Source of the DNA: Pseudomonadota bacterium
Lineage (GTDB): Bacteria; Desulfobacterota; Desulfovibrionia; Desulfovibrionales; Desulfovibrionaceae
Assembly (NCBI GenBank): GCA_023417745.1
Contig: JAEZEM010000454.1
Coordinates: forward strand, 1-8,315
DNA length: 8,315 nucleotides
Direction of reading: 5' to 3'
Part shown: one piece after another, positions 8,004 through 8,315 of the stretch
How the letters are laid out: each line of letters opens with the position of its first letter
How positions within the stretch are numbered: the stretch's first letter is position 1
Position numbers and translations under genes: made by a program
The notes under the pieces: generated by a model
Told to the model about the DNA's origin: nothing
Seen by the model: only the letters and a program-made list of their open reading frames with translations
The model's database searches: none

Positions 8004-8136
8004 CTTCACAAAATCCTTGTCGCGCGCGCCGCGCCTACCCCACGCGCAGACTGCCCCGGTACGAAGCCAAGTCGTCTATCCCCAGCTCCGCCATGAGTTC
8101 AGGCAGACGCTCGGCGATGCGAAACGCCATGTCCGG
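7980..8136 (-). repeat. Direct repeat, right copy (intact pyrD end plus terminator)
   Basis: Right member of the direct-repeat pair whose decayed left member is at 6519-6665. This copy is intact: it encodes the functional PyrD C-terminus and has the stronger hairpin and unbroken T-run. Confidence 0.7.
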
Positions 8137-8315
8137 CCGCATGAAGTTGGCCGTGCCGATCTGCACCGCGTGCGCGCCGACCAGAATAAATTCCAGCACG
8201 TCCTCGGCGCTGGCGATGCCGCCCACGCCAATGACCGGGGCCGACACCGCCTGGCAGACCTGCCACACGGCCCGCAGGGCCACGGGCTTTATCGCCGGCC
8301 CGGACAGGCCGCCGA
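8035..8315 (-). CDS. pyrD: Dihydroorotate dehydrogenase, C-terminal part (truncated by window edge)
   Basis: The last 93 codons of pyrD; the gene continues beyond the right edge of the window. The fragment opens with GGLSGPAIKPVALRAV, a signature of class 1 dihydroorotate dehydrogenases and especially the NAD-linked class 1B catalytic subunit. PVIGVGGI and VQIGTANF follow, the two loops that hold the FMN phosphate in the TIM barrel. The enzyme oxidises dihydroorotate to orotate in pyrimidine synthesis. Class 1B enzymes work with the iron-sulfur flavoprotein PyrK, whose gene would be expected just outside the window. The protein ends SLRVG and a terminator follows. A broken second copy of this end lies at 6566-6665. 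Confidence 0.93.
   Translation of the reverse strand, partial: GGLSGPAIKPVALRAVWQVCQAVSAPVIGVGGIASAEDVLEFILVGAHAVQIGTANFMRPDMAFRIAERLPELMAELGIDDLASYRGSLRVG

Noticed and set aside
7724..8034. CRISPR or tandem-repeat content between pyrD and DUF389
   Set aside because: No regularly spaced repeated units are visible here or anywhere else in the window.

Overview
The window is GC-rich bacterial DNA from a Gram-negative organism. The tripartite efflux proteins, the base composition and the class 1B-type PyrD together suggest a Desulfovibrio-like member of the Desulfobacterota. That placement is inference, because no rRNA or clear lineage marker is present.

Layout. Positions 1-219 hold a G/C hairpin and the leader of the first gene. 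Positions 220-4549 (+) carry a compact four-gene efflux cluster: a MacA/HlyD-like periplasmic adaptor, a MacB/LolD-type ATPase, and two different FtsX/MacB-type permeases. The last three genes overlap and are surely co-translated. The adaptor is separated from them by 131 bp that contains a near-perfect AT-rich palindrome, probably an operator. Together the four genes would form an inner-membrane ABC pump with a periplasmic adaptor. No outer-membrane channel gene is in the window. The cluster converges on an amtB ammonium channel gene (4762-5985, -), and a strong hairpin between them is oriented to terminate the amtB transcript. No glnK/PII gene accompanies amtB. Positions 5986-6510 upstream of amtB hold no recognisable gene.

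The right-hand part (6511-8315) is all on the minus strand. It has the 3' end of pyrD (dihydroorotate dehydrogenase, cut by the window edge) with its own terminator, then a multi-pass DUF389 membrane-protein gene (6695-7723). Immediately downstream of that gene lies a decayed second copy of the pyrD 3' end together with its terminator (about 6519-6665). The DUF389 gene is therefore bracketed by direct repeats of about 140 bp derived from the end of pyrD. This is the least expected structure in the window. It looks like the scar of an insertion or duplication at the 3' end of pyrD.

I see no CRISPR array, tRNA, rRNA, transposase or integrase.
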